Origin: Nonomuraea purpurea
Lineage (GTDB): Bacteria; Actinomycetota; Actinomycetes; Streptosporangiales; Streptosporangiaceae
DNA: 64,000 bases
Assembly: GCF_042650645.1 (NCBI RefSeq)
Contig: NZ_JBHSBI010000006.1
Location: 124,001-188,000 of the forward strand
Direction: 5' to 3'
The notes beneath the pieces are model-generated. The model was not told the DNA's origin and searched no databases. It saw nothing but the letters and a program-made list of their open reading frames with translations. Positions 7,890 through 17,184 of this stretch are shown one piece after another (within the stretch, counting starts at the first letter, position 1; every line of letters starts with the position of its first letter). The translations under genes were made by a program, and so were the position numbers.

Positions 7890-9674
7890 TCACTCGCCCA
7901 GCCGGGCCAGCTCTTCCTCCACGACCTTCGGGTCGAGCTTCTTGAACAGCGGCACGGGCGGCGCGAGCGGCGTGCCCGGCTTGATCGGCCGGTGCTCCCA
8001 GCGGGCCGCCGCTCCGTCGTACTCGCCGGTGATCACCGGGTAGGGGGTGCCGCCGTCCTCGTCGACCTCGCGGATCTCCGGCATGCCCGACCACACGCCC
8101 TCGCCGCCCAGCATGCCGAAGACCTTGTTGGACGAACTGGGCAGGAACGGCGTCAGCATCGTCTTGGCGTCGTCGACCACCTGGAGCGCGACGTGCAGGA
8201 TCGACTTCTGCCGCTCCGGGTCGCCCTTGAGCTTCCACGGCTCCTGCTCGGCCAGGTACTTGTTGGCCTCGCGGACGACGTCGAACGCCTCGGTGATCGC
8301 GTTCTTGAACCTCGACCTGCCCAGCTCCGCCCCCACCGGCGCGAACGCGTTACGCGAACGCTCCAGCAGGGCCCGGTCGGCGTCGGTCAGGTCGCCGGGC
8401 TCCGGCACGGCCCCGAAGTTCTTGGCCGCCATCGAGATCGACCGGTTGACCAGGTTGCCCCAGGCCGCGACCAGCTCGCCGTTGTTGCGGTTGACGAACT
8501 CCTGCCAGGTGAAGTCGGTGTCCTGGTTCTCGGGGCCGGCCACCGCGATGTAGTAGCGCAGCGCGTCGGCGTCGTAGCGGGCCAGGAAGTCACGCACGTA
8601 GATGACGATCTGGCGCGAAGAGGAGAACTTCTTGCCCTCCATCGTCAGGAACTCGCTGGAGACCACCTCGGACGGCACGCTCAGCGCACCCAGAGAGCCC
8701 GGCGAGCCGTCGCGCGCGCCGATGCCGCTGTAACCGAACAACATCGCCGGCCAGATCTCGGCGTGGAAGACGATGTTGTCCTTGCCCATGAAGTAGTAGC
8801 CGCGCGCGTCGGGGTTCTGCCACCACTGCCGCCACGCGTCGGGGTCGCCCGAGCGCCTGGCCCACTCGATGGAGGCCGACAGGTAGCCGATGACCGCGTC
8901 GAACCACACGTACAGCCGCTTGTTGGACTGGTCGCGCCAGCCGTCGAGCGGGATCGGCACACCCCAGTCGAGGTCGCGGCTGATCGCCCTCGGCTGCAGG
9001 TCGCCGAGCAGGTTGAGGGCGAACTTCAGCACGTTGGGCCGCCAGTCGCCCTGCTTGGACTGCAGGTAGGAGCCCAGCACCTCGGCGAAGGCCGGCAGGT
9101 CGAGCATGAAGTGCTCGGTCTCGACGAACGTGGGGGTCTCGCCGTTGATGCGGCTCTTGGGGTTGATCAGCTGGATCGGATCGAGTTGGTTGCCGCAGTT
9201 GTCGCACTGGTCGCCACGGGCGCCGTCGTAGCCGCAGATGGGGCAGGTGCCCTCGATGTAGCGGTCGGGGAGCGTGCGCCCGGTGGAGGGGGAGATCGCG
9301 CCCATCGTGGTCTTGGGGAAGATATAGCCGTTGTCGTAGAGACCCTTGAAGATCGCCTGCGTGACGGCGTAGTGATTCTTCGTCGTCGTCCTGGTGAACA
9401 GGTCGTAGGACAGGCCCAGGCCGGTGAGGTCTTCCGCGATCACCCGGTTGTAGCGGTCGGCCAGCTCCCTGGCGGTGACGCCCTCCTTGTCGGCCTGCAC
9501 CTGGATGGGCGTGCCGTGCTCGTCGGTGCCGGACACCATCAGCACCTTGTTGCCCGCCATCCGCTGGTAGCGGCTGAAAACGTCGGACGGCACGCCGAAT
9601 CCTGATACGTGCCCGATATGCCGAGGACCGTTAGCGTACGGCCACGCGACAGCGGTCAAGATGTGCTGGGACAT
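7890..9674 (-). CDS. metG: Methionyl-tRNA synthetase
   Basis: Charges tRNA-Met in the cytosol. Class I aminoacyl-tRNA synthetase of 594 residues. The HIGH motif is HIGH at residues 19-22, a zinc knuckle CPICGYDGARGDQCDNCG lies near 145-165, and the KMSKS-type loop reads KKFSSSRQ near 348. The C-terminal anticodon-binding helical domain is present; there is no C-terminal tRNA-binding (EMAP-like) extension. ATG 9674 gives the canonical MSQHILTAVAWPYANG N-terminus. It is the first gene of the metG-tatD-rpfB block. Confidence 0.97.
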   Translation of the reverse strand: MSQHILTAVAWPYANGPRHIGHVSGFGVPSDVFSRYQRMAGNKVLMVSGTDEHGTPIQVQADKEGVTARELADRYNRVIAEDLTGLGLSYDLFTRTTTKNHYAVTQAIFKGLYDNGYIFPKTTMGAISPSTGRTLPDRYIEGTCPICGYDGARGDQCDNCGNQLDPIQLINPKSRINGETPTFVETEHFMLDLPAFAEVLGSYLQSKQGDWRPNVLKFALNLLGDLQPRAISRDLDWGVPIPLDGWRDQSNKRLYVWFDAVIGYLSASIEWARRSGDPDAWRQWWQNPDARGYYFMGKDNIVFHAEIWPAMLFGYSGIGARDGSPGSLGALSVPSEVVSSEFLTMEGKKFSSSRQIVIYVRDFLARYDADALRYYIAVAGPENQDTDFTWQEFVNRNNGELVAAWGNLVNRSISMAAKNFGAVPEPGDLTDADRALLERSRNAFAPVGAELGRSRFKNAITEAFDVVREANKYLAEQEPWKLKGDPERQKSILHVALQVVDDAKTMLTPFLPSSSNKVFGMLGGEGVWSGMPEIREVDEDGGTPYPVITGEYDGAAARWEHRPIKPGTPLAPPVPLFKKLDPKVVEEELARLGE

Positions 9675-9760
9675 GATTCCTAGCCTACGGGGAATTAATG
9701 ATCATTTTGTCGCTCACCAGCCCCGACCGTTCCCATCCCGCACCGCAATGGCTGATGTTC

Positions 9761-9889
9761 TTCCATCCAGTACGCGCTGCCGTGGCCAGCCACCCACCGT
9801 ACTCCGGCTCATGGCCCTCCAGGAAACGGCCTCTGACCCTTCACCGGTACTCGCCGTTACGCGAGCCCAAGTTGCCCGGCTTCCGTGGG
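9761..9889 (+). repeat. Dispersed repeat copy A
   Basis: Copy of a roughly 125-bp element found four times in the window. Conserved blocks include TACGCGCTGCC near one end, CCAGGAAACGGCC in the middle and the hairpin-capable CTCGCCGTTACGCGAGCCC followed by AAGTTGCCCGGCTTCC at the other end. Copy A lies about 90 bp upstream of metG and faces copy B, together filling most of the 438-bp metG-glycosyltransferase spacer, which holds no gene that I can see. Confidence 0.85.
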
Positions 9890-9924
9890 CCGGCGTTGCC
9901 CGGCCGCCTCCAGGGTGCCCGCTT

Positions 9925-10050
9925 GACCACGGAGCCGGCCCAGGAGGCGCTTCGTAGCGGCGGTGCGCCACTGAACGGTCAGCGGGCGTTTCCTGGATGG
10001 AGGCCAGCCAGCTGCGGCGGGTGGCTGACCACGGCAGCGCGTACCAGATG
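9925..10050 (-). repeat. Dispersed repeat copy B (degenerate, inverted)
   Basis: The reverse complement aligns with copy A over the TACGCGCTGCCGTGG, CAGCCACCC and CCAGGAAACG blocks and, more weakly, over the TTCA...GCCG.TACG end. It is the most diverged copy. A and B form an imperfect long inverted repeat with a short spacer, capable of a large cruciform or RNA stem between metG and the next gene. Confidence 0.7.
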
Positions 10051-10112
10051 ACAACAGCACCACGGGCGGGCCGTCAGAACGAGAGTTGGCTGGTAGCTAC
10101 GGGGAGAAAAAG

Positions 10113-11333
10113 TTACTTCTTCGAGTTTTCCAGGGAGACTGCTGCTGCCGCCTCTTCGGCGACCTTGGCGGCCGCGTCGAGGGAGGATTCGCGGGTGCGG
10201 CGGATGCCGAGGATGCTGATGAACAGGGCCGCGAAGATGGTCTGGAAGCTCATGATGAGCGCTGTCGCCGACGGCACCACGATGCGCAGCGACTCGCGCG
10301 GGTTGAGCTCGCCGAAGCTGCGCACCTGCCAGTGGACCAGCGACATCACCAGGCCGACGAGGCCGGCCAGGGCGAGCAGCCCGCCCACCACGAGGCCCTT
10401 CTCCAGGGTGATGATGTCGATGAGTTTGCGGATGCGTGGCGATTCCGGCAGGAAGCCCTCTTCTGCCGCGTACACCTTCGTGAACACCGCGAACAGCGCC
10501 GCCTGGAAGCCGATCACCACCATGGCCGACGCGCCCACGAGGGTGTCGACGTCGAAGGCGAGTTCGCCGATCTTCACCGGGCCGAATGTCAGGGCCGTGC
10601 CGACGATCGCGCCGATGACCATCATGAGCAGGCCGGGGTAGAAGAACAGCCACTTGGGGCTGTAGAGCAGCAGGAAGCGCAGGTGGCGCCAGCCGTCGCG
10701 CCAGGAGCGCAGGTGCGGCGGGCGGGAGCGGCCGTCGGGTGAGAGCGTCGTGGGCACTTCGCGCACGTCGAGGCCCGACAGCGTGGAGCGGACGACCATC
10801 TCCGAGGCGAACTCCATGCCGCCCGTCTGCAGCTGGAGCCGCAGGATCGACTCGCGCCTGAAGCCGCGCAGGCCGCAGTGGAAGTCGCCGATGGCCGACG
10901 GGAAGAACAACCGGCCGACGAACGACAACACCGGGTTGCCCAGGTAGCGGTGGAGGGGCGGCATGGCGCCTGGGGCGATGCCACCCTTGAATCGGTTGCC
11001 CATGACCAGGTCGGCGCCGTCGCGTAGCTGCTCGACGAACGGCAGCAGCGCGGTGAAATCGTAGGAGTCGTCGGCATCGCCCATGATGACGTATTTGCCG
11101 CGCGCCGCCCTGATCCCGCCCATAAGGGCGTTTCCATAGCCCTTCTCGTCGACGTGGACCACGCGGGCTCCGGCGTCGCGGGCAAGCTGTTGCGAGCCGT
11201 CCGTGCTGCCGTTGTCGGCGATCAGGACCTCGCCCTCGATGCCGTGCTCCTCCATGCACGCCAACGCCTTGCGTACACAGACTTCCACGGTCTCCGCCTC
11301 ATTGAGGCAGGGCATGACCACCGTCAGTTCCAC
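10113..11333 (-). CDS. Family 2 glycosyltransferase with C-terminal membrane domain (dolichyl/polyprenyl-phosphate sugar synthase-like)
   Basis: A 406-residue GT-A enzyme that probably loads a sugar on a polyprenyl phosphate. The N-terminus reads LTVVMPCLNEAETV, then the nucleotide site VLIADNGSTDGS, the metal motif GDADDSYDF (about 93-101) and the acceptor loop GNRFKGGI. From about residue 225 there are four predicted membrane helices. GTG 11333 has AAGGG 8 nt upstream. It lies next to GT-C membrane glycosyltransferases that use polyprenyl-phosphate sugars, so it may supply their donor. It is divergent from the gene at 11433. Confidence 0.9.
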   Translation of the reverse strand: MELTVVMPCLNEAETVEVCVRKALACMEEHGIEGEVLIADNGSTDGSQQLARDAGARVVHVDEKGYGNALMGGIRAARGKYVIMGDADDSYDFTALLPFVEQLRDGADLVMGNRFKGGIAPGAMPPLHRYLGNPVLSFVGRLFFPSAIGDFHCGLRGFRRESILRLQLQTGGMEFASEMVVRSTLSGLDVREVPTTLSPDGRSRPPHLRSWRDGWRHLRFLLLYSPKWLFFYPGLLMMVIGAIVGTALTFGPVKIGELAFDVDTLVGASAMVVIGFQAALFAVFTKVYAAEEGFLPESPRIRKLIDIITLEKGLVVGGLLALAGLVGLVMSLVHWQVRSFGELNPRESLRIVVPSATALIMSFQTIFAALFISILGIRRTRESSLDAAAKVAEEAAAAVSLENSKK

Positions 11334-11432
11334 GTGTCTACCCTTCAGTTAAGACTCTTCCAGTAGACCATGATGCCCTGAACACGGACGTGCTCGGGCA
11401 CAGACGTGGAAACGACTGGCATTCTTTAGAGC

Positions 11433-13022
11433 ATGGTGAGCGTCGCGGAGATTACCCCTGTGGACCACTCCGCCCCTGGCCGGGCAGCTCGTGCGCTGTC
11501 CATGTTGCGCCGGCATCGGGTGTTCGCCGCGGCTTTCGGCGTTGGTGCCGTGCTGCGGCTCATCACCATGCTCGGCTACGGCCCGGCCATGTGGTTCAAC
11601 GACTCCTACGAGTACGTTTCGGTGGCTCTGCACCCAAGGCCCCACCCGATCAGGCCCGACGGCTACAGCGCCTGGCTGATGCTGCTCAAGCCTTTCCACA
11701 GTTTTACGCTGGTGATGTTCACCCAGCATCTGATGGGGCTGGCCACGGCCGCGCTGATCTACGCGCTGCTGCGCATCAAGTTCAGGCTGCCGAAGTGGGG
11801 CGCCACGCTGGCGGCGGCGCCGGTGCTGTTCGACGCCTACCAGATCCAGCTTGAGCAGATGGTGATGTCCGACACCCTGTTCCTGCTGCTCGTGGTGGGC
11901 GTGATCACGCTGGTGCTGTGGAAGCGGCGCCTGACGTGGCAGGCGGGGGCCGTAGTGGGCCTGCTGCTGGCGCTGACGTGGCTGACGCGTTCGATCGGCC
12001 TGCCGATCCTGGCGCTGGTGGTGCTCTACCTGCTGGTCAAGCGGACCGGCTGGCGCCCGATCGTCGCGCTGCTCACGGCGTGCGCGATCCCGGTGATGGC
12101 GTACATGGGCTGGTTCGCCTCCGCGTACGGCAAATTCGCCATGACCAACAGCGACGGCCTCATCCTGTACATGCGCACGGCCATCTTCGCCGACTGCAAC
12201 AAGATGGACATCGACAAGTACAAAGAGGTCCAGCTTCTGCTGCTGTGCATCAACGATCCGGTGAGCCAGCGCAAGGACTACGCACAGTGGTACCTGTGGG
12301 GCCAGGGCAACGGCGACGGCACGGGCACCGGTGAGGTGCTGCACCGCTGGGGCATCAACAAGAAGTGGAGCGAGATCACCAACGACGCCGCCAGCAAGTT
12401 CGCCACGCGCGCGATCCTGTCGCAGCCGGGCGACTACCTGAAGGTGGTGGCGCGCGACTTCTTCCGTTCGTTCCACTGGGCGCGCCCGCGTTTCCCGGAC
12501 GAGTCGACGTACAACATGTACCAGTTCAAGCCGTACGTCGAGAACGACGAGAACGGCCAGCCCAAACGGCTGCCGAAGTGGTCGTCCTACGCGGGCGGCC
12601 GGACCGACACCGACGCCTTCAGCTACGAGCAGGGCCCGCCGGAGACGAGGATCGTGCACCCGTGGGCCGACATCATGAGCGGCTACCAGAAGGTGTTCTA
12701 CCTGCGCGGCATCATGCTCGCCGGCATCCTGCTGATCGGCCTGTACGGCGTGGCCGTGCGCTGGCGGAAGTTCGGCGGGCCTGTGGCGCTGCCCTGGCTG
12801 GGCGCGGTGGGGCTGCTGCTGGCCCCGGCGGCGACGGCCGAGTTCGACTACCGCTACGTGCTTCCCGCCGTCCCGCTGGCGTGCATCGCGGCGGCGATCA
12901 CGCTGCGCCGCGGCGTCACTTGGGGGCGACTGTCACCCAGGAGCGCATCAGCATCCGGGCCCACCACTCGGCGTGCGAAATCGTCTCGGCGGTCAGCACC
13001 GGGGAAATCCACCAAAAGTTGA
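11433..13022 (+). CDS. Multi-pass GT-C type membrane glycosyltransferase
   Basis: A 529-residue integral membrane protein with about ten hydrophobic helices. An acidic motif in the first loop (MWFNDSYEYVSVALHP) fits lipid-linked-sugar-dependent GT-C enzymes. A large soluble loop (about 235-405) contains several Trp and Tyr. The last 35 or so residues are Ser/Arg-rich and are encoded on the antisense of the PMT gene (107-bp convergent overlap), so the natural stop was probably lost. Function and acceptor cannot be assigned. The divergent family 2 glycosyltransferase may make its donor. Confidence 0.8.
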   Translation: MVSVAEITPVDHSAPGRAARALSMLRRHRVFAAAFGVGAVLRLITMLGYGPAMWFNDSYEYVSVALHPRPHPIRPDGYSAWLMLLKPFHSFTLVMFTQHLMGLATAALIYALLRIKFRLPKWGATLAAAPVLFDAYQIQLEQMVMSDTLFLLLVVGVITLVLWKRRLTWQAGAVVGLLLALTWLTRSIGLPILALVVLYLLVKRTGWRPIVALLTACAIPVMAYMGWFASAYGKFAMTNSDGLILYMRTAIFADCNKMDIDKYKEVQLLLLCINDPVSQRKDYAQWYLWGQGNGDGTGTGEVLHRWGINKKWSEITNDAASKFATRAILSQPGDYLKVVARDFFRSFHWARPRFPDESTYNMYQFKPYVENDENGQPKRLPKWSSYAGGRTDTDAFSYEQGPPETRIVHPWADIMSGYQKVFYLRGIMLAGILLIGLYGVAVRWRKFGGPVALPWLGAVGLLLAPAATAEFDYRYVLPAVPLACIAAAITLRRGVTWGRLSPRSASASGPTTRRAKSSRRSAPGKSTKS

Positions 13023-14505
13023 TCAGCACGATGAGCGCGAACGCCCCGACCGCGGCCGCCCCGACCGCCCGCCGACCGGCCGGGGCGTTCTGTTTGCCCA
13101 GCGCCTGTCCCGCGACCAGCACGAGGGCCAGCACCATGAACGGCACCACGGGGATCATGTAGAACAGGTACATCGTGCGGTTGTCGGCGATGGCGTAGTA
13201 GAACCAGGGCAGCCAGCCCGCCGCGAAGGCCAGCAGAACGGCCCCGGCCCGCCAGTCGCGGTTCGACACGTACCAGACGATGAGGCCGATGAGGGCGAGC
13301 GCGGCGGCGTACCAGAGCGCGGGGGTGCCGACCCCGAGCACGGCCTGCGAGCACTCGTTCGCCCCGCAGGCCGACGGCGGCAGGCCCGTCGGGTAGTGGA
13401 AGGAGACGGGCCGTAACAACAGCGGCCACTGCCAGGGCTCCGACATGTACGGGTGGTACTCGTGCAGGCCGCTGTGGTAGCCCAGCACCTGCAACTGGTA
13501 CTGCACCCACGAGCGCACCGAGTCGACCACGAAGAACGCCGGGCCCGACGAGGTGGCCTGGTCCCAGTTGCGCCCCCAGCCGTTGGCGCCGGCGAACCAG
13601 CCCGACCACGAGGCCACGAACGTCACGGCGGGCGCGATGGCCAGCGCCGCGAAGGCGCCGGGCACGTCGTGGGCCAGCCCCCCACGGTAGGGCTCCCGCA
13701 GTCCCAGCGCCCGTCTGGCCCCCATGTCCCACATCACGCTCATCAGCGCGAAGGCGATCAGGAAGAAGATCCCCGACCATTTCACGGCGCACGCGGCCCC
13801 GAGGCAGACCCCGGCGGCGATCCGCCACGGCCGCCATCCCAGTTTCGGCCCCCGCTCGGTGATCGCCGCGCGTTCGTACCGGTCGACGAGCCTGCCCCGC
13901 GCCCAGTCCCGGTCGGTCACCAGGCAGGCGAACCCGGCCAGCACCCAGAACATCAGGAAGATGTCCAGCAGGGCCGTGCGCGACAACACCAGGTGCAGGC
14001 CGTCGAGGGCCAGCAGCAGCCCGCCCAGGCAGCCGAGCAGCGTCGAGCGGGTCATCCTGCGCGCCACCCTGGCCAGGATGAGGATCGACAGCGTGCCGAC
14101 CAGGGCGGCCATGAAGCGCCAGCCGAACGGGGTCATCCCGAACAGCCACTCGCCCACCCCGATCATCCACTTGCCGAGCGGCGGATGGGCCACGAAGGAG
14201 GCGCAGTCGTCGGGCTGCGGGCACTGCTTGAAGATGTCGAGGTTGCCGGTGATCAGCCGTTTGTCGGCGATGGGGTTCTTGCTGTCGCCGAGCATCGACC
14301 GCTCGACGCCGTACTTGAGCAGCGAATAGGCGTCTTTGGCGTAGTAGGTCTCGTCGAAGACGACCGCCTTGGGCTCGCCGAGCCGGACGAAACGCAGGAT
14401 CCCGCCGAAGATCGCGACCGCCAGCGGCGCCAGCCAGCCCACCAGGGCGGTCCCCTGGAAGGGCGGGACCAGCCGACGAACCGAATCCCCCCAGTTCTTC
14501 ACCAT
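12916..14505 (-). CDS. Protein O-mannosyltransferase (PMT family), copy 1
   Basis: A 529-residue membrane enzyme that transfers mannose from polyprenyl-phosphate-mannose to exported proteins. The first external loop carries the catalytic Asp-Glu in KAVVFDETYYAKDAYSL. HPPLGKWMIGVGEWLFG and the C-terminal NFWWISPVLTAETI block are family hallmarks. ATG 14505 has AGGG 5 nt upstream and begins 8 nt after the rsmI stop, so the two are probably cotranscribed. A close paralogue lies at 15440-17071 on the other strand. Confidence 0.92.
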   Translation of the reverse strand: MVKNWGDSVRRLVPPFQGTALVGWLAPLAVAIFGGILRFVRLGEPKAVVFDETYYAKDAYSLLKYGVERSMLGDSKNPIADKRLITGNLDIFKQCPQPDDCASFVAHPPLGKWMIGVGEWLFGMTPFGWRFMAALVGTLSILILARVARRMTRSTLLGCLGGLLLALDGLHLVLSRTALLDIFLMFWVLAGFACLVTDRDWARGRLVDRYERAAITERGPKLGWRPWRIAAGVCLGAACAVKWSGIFFLIAFALMSVMWDMGARRALGLREPYRGGLAHDVPGAFAALAIAPAVTFVASWSGWFAGANGWGRNWDQATSSGPAFFVVDSVRSWVQYQLQVLGYHSGLHEYHPYMSEPWQWPLLLRPVSFHYPTGLPPSACGANECSQAVLGVGTPALWYAAALALIGLIVWYVSNRDWRAGAVLLAFAAGWLPWFYYAIADNRTMYLFYMIPVVPFMVLALVLVAGQALGKQNAPAGRRAVGAAAVGAFALIVLINFWWISPVLTAETISHAEWWARMLMRSWVTVAPK

Positions 14506-14512
14506 GCGCACC

Positions 14513-15361
14513 CTATGTTGTGGGAGATCGTCTGTGAACCAGGTCATACAGCTCGCGTTTGGGGATCCCCGCCTCCTTGGCCACGTCGGCGACGGCGAGC
14601 TTGCGCTGCTCGCCCTCGGCGACCCTGCGGTCCACCTCGGCCACGAGCGCGTCGAAGTCCACCTCGCCCGCCTCGGCCACGTGGCCCGCGACGACGACCG
14701 TGATCTCGCCCTTGACGCCCCCGGCCGCCCACTCGGCCAGCTCGCCGAGGCCGCCGCGGCGCACCTCCTCGTAGGTCTTGGTCAACTCCCTGCACACGGC
14801 GGCCGGCCGGCCCGCGCCGAACGCCTCCGCCATCGCCTCCAGGGACGCGGCCAGCCGGTGCGGCGCCTCGAAGAAGACCATCGTGCGCTCCTCTGCCGCC
14901 AGGCCGGACAGGCGGCGGGCCCGGTCGCCGGGCTTGCGCGGCGGGAAGCCCTCGAAGCAGAACCGGTCGCTGGGCAGCCCCGACACGGCCAGGGCGGTGG
15001 TGACGGCGCTCGGCCCCGGCAGCGCGGTGACCGTGATGCCCGCCTCGACCGCCAGGGACGTCAGGCGGTAGCCGGGGTCGGATACGCCCGGCATGCCGGC
15101 ATCGGTGATGACCACGACCGTGCGGCCCTCTTTGAGGCTTTCGAGAAGCTCCTGGGCGCGGCCGGCCTCGTTCTGGTCGTAGTAGGACACCACCCTGCCC
15201 GCGATCTCCACGCCCAGGTCCTGCGCGAGCCTGCGCAGCCGCCTGGTGTCCTCGGCGGCCACGATGTCGGCGCTCCCGAGCACCTCGCGCAGCCGCGGCG
15301 AGACGTCGCCTGCCTGGCCTATGGGGGCCCCTGCCAGCACCAACCTGCCCTCTGCAATCAC
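14513..15361 (-). CDS. rsmI: RsmI, 16S rRNA C1402 2'-O-methyltransferase
   Basis: SAM-dependent methyltransferase of the tetrapyrrole-methylase fold, 282 residues. Motifs: GRLVLAGAPIGQAGDVSPR, AAEDTRRLRRL, VVVITDAGMPGVSDPG and ALPGPSAVTTALAVSGLP, plus a C-terminal helix-turn-helix-like tail (DVAKEAGIPKRELYDLV). GTG 15361 is preferred because homologues have only a few residues before LVLAG, and a CACAAT hexamer lies 6 nt upstream as in leaderless genes; in-frame ATG 15382 is the alternative. It is flanked on both sides by PMT paralogues. Confidence 0.92.
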   Translation of the reverse strand: MIAEGRLVLAGAPIGQAGDVSPRLREVLGSADIVAAEDTRRLRRLAQDLGVEIAGRVVSYYDQNEAGRAQELLESLKEGRTVVVITDAGMPGVSDPGYRLTSLAVEAGITVTALPGPSAVTTALAVSGLPSDRFCFEGFPPRKPGDRARRLSGLAAEERTMVFFEAPHRLAASLEAMAEAFGAGRPAAVCRELTKTYEEVRRGGLGELAEWAAGGVKGEITVVVAGHVAEAGEVDFDALVAEVDRRVAEGEQRKLAVADVAKEAGIPKRELYDLVHRRSPTT

Positions 15362-15439
15362 CTGACCATTGTGGCAGGGCATCCCAATTAGACCGTGTTT
15401 CCTTGGTAACCACCGCTCTGGGGCCCGTACGATGTCCGA

Positions 15440-17071
15440 ATGGCGGTGACCGATTCCCCGTACCAGGCCTACGAGAGCTCGGAGGTCGGCAAGAGCCTTC
15501 CTCAGACGCGATCCGTACGCGATCGGGTCATCCCGCCCATGCGCGGCAGCGTGATGTGGGGATGGATCGGGCCGCTACTGGTCACCCTCTTCGGCGGGAT
15601 CCTGCGCTTCATCGGGCTCGGCCACCCCAAGGCCGTGGTGTTCGACGAGACGTACTACATGAAGGACGCGTTCTCGCTGATCACCTGGGGTGTCGAGCGC
15701 GTCACGGTCAAGGACGCCGACAAGGCCATCCTGGCCGGCAACACCGACATCTGGCAGTCGTGCACCCCCGAACAACTCGACAAGTGCGCCTCCTACGTCG
15801 TGCATCCGCCGTTCGGCAAATGGATGATCGGGGTGGGCGAGTGGCTGTTCGGGCTCAACCCGTTCGGCTGGCGCTTCGCGGCGGCCGTCGTGGGCACGCT
15901 GTCGATCCTCGTCCTGGCCAGGCTGGCACGCAGGATGACCCGCTCGACGCTGCTCGGCTGCTTCGCGGGACTGCTGCTGGCCCTTGACGGCCTGCACTTC
16001 GTGCTCTCGCGCACCGCGATCCTCGACATCTTCCTGATGTTCTGGGTGCTGGCCGCGTTCGCGTGCCTGGTGGTGGACCGCGACCAGGCCAGAGAGCGGC
16101 TCGTCGCCTGGTACGAGAGCGGGCCGATAGCCAAGGACGGCCCGTCGCTGGGCATCAGGTGGTGGCGGATCGGGGCCGGGGTCTGCCTGGCCCTGGCGAT
16201 GTCGGTCAAGTGGTCGGGGCTGGCGTTCGCGGTGGCGTTCGCGATCATGTCGGTTCTGTGGGACTTCGGCGCCCGCCGGGCCGTGGGGCTGCGCTCGCCC
16301 TATCTCAGCGCGATCAGCAAGGACGTGCCGCAGGCCGCGCTGGCGTTCACGGTTGTGCCGTTCCTCACATACATGGCGACCTGGGCCGGCTGGTTCGCCA
16401 CCGCCACCGGCTACGGCCGCAACTGGGACCAGGCCACCTCGTCCGGGCCGTTCTACTTCGTCTTCGACTCGGTGCGGTCCTGGGTCAAGTACCAGTGGCA
16501 GGTCTTCACCTTCCACAGCGGCCTGCAGACCCCCCACGACTACATGTCGGAGCCGTGGCAGTGGCCGCTGCTGCTGCGTCCCGTCGCCTTCTTCTACGAG
16601 GGCAAGCAGAACAACTGCGGCGTCAAGGACTGCTCGGAGGCGGTGCTCGGCGTGGGCACCCCGGTGATCTGGTTCGCCGCGGTGGCCGCGCTGGTGGCGC
16701 TCGTCGCGTGGTACTTCTCCTCGCGCGACTGGCGGGCCGGGGCCGTGCTCCTGTCCTACGTCATGGGCTGGCTGCCGTGGTTCTACTTCGCCATCTCCGA
16801 CAACAGGACGATGTTCCTGTTCTACGCCATCCCGATGGTGCCGTTCATGGTGCTGGCCATCACGCTCTGCGCCGGGCTGCTGATCGGATCGTCTGCCCCG
16901 ACGGCCTCCGGAGCCATGCCGATACGGCGTACCATCGGAGCCGCAGTCGTCGGTGCCTTCGCGCTCCTCGTAGTGATCAACTTCTGGTGGCTGCACCCGA
17001 TCCTGTCCGCTGAGCTCATCCCCTACACCGAGTGGAGGGCCCGCATGCTCTTCGAGAAACGGTGGATATGA
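15440..17071 (+). CDS. Protein O-mannosyltransferase (PMT family), copy 2
   Basis: A 543-residue paralogue of the enzyme at 12916-14505, with the same landmarks: KAVVFDETYYMKDAFSL, VHPPFGKWMIGVGEWLFG, ARRMTRSTLLGC and the C-terminal NFWWLHPILSAELIPYTEW. It differs in the cytosolic loop (LVAWYESGPIAKDG). The ATG follows a TACGAT hexamer by 6 nt (15428-15433), so the transcript is probably leaderless. It diverges from rsmI. PMT2-type genes next to rsmI are common in actinobacteria; the second copy across rsmI looks like a duplication. Confidence 0.92.
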   Translation: MAVTDSPYQAYESSEVGKSLPQTRSVRDRVIPPMRGSVMWGWIGPLLVTLFGGILRFIGLGHPKAVVFDETYYMKDAFSLITWGVERVTVKDADKAILAGNTDIWQSCTPEQLDKCASYVVHPPFGKWMIGVGEWLFGLNPFGWRFAAAVVGTLSILVLARLARRMTRSTLLGCFAGLLLALDGLHFVLSRTAILDIFLMFWVLAAFACLVVDRDQARERLVAWYESGPIAKDGPSLGIRWWRIGAGVCLALAMSVKWSGLAFAVAFAIMSVLWDFGARRAVGLRSPYLSAISKDVPQAALAFTVVPFLTYMATWAGWFATATGYGRNWDQATSSGPFYFVFDSVRSWVKYQWQVFTFHSGLQTPHDYMSEPWQWPLLLRPVAFFYEGKQNNCGVKDCSEAVLGVGTPVIWFAAVAALVALVAWYFSSRDWRAGAVLLSYVMGWLPWFYFAISDNRTMFLFYAIPMVPFMVLAITLCAGLLIGSSAPTASGAMPIRRTIGAAVVGAFALLVVINFWWLHPILSAELIPYTEWRARMLFEKRWI

Positions 17072-17184
17072 TCCACTTACAGTTGGCCCAATAGTGGTTG
17101 CATAGGGTAGTCACCGTGCAAGACCCAATACGCACCGGATTCGGTCATCGTCAGGCCCGGGTTCGATACGGCAAACTTCGAGGC

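Noticed and set aside
7992..9605. A 537-codon plus-strand frame opposite metG
   Set aside because: Antisense shadow of an intact methionyl-tRNA synthetase with no motif of its own.
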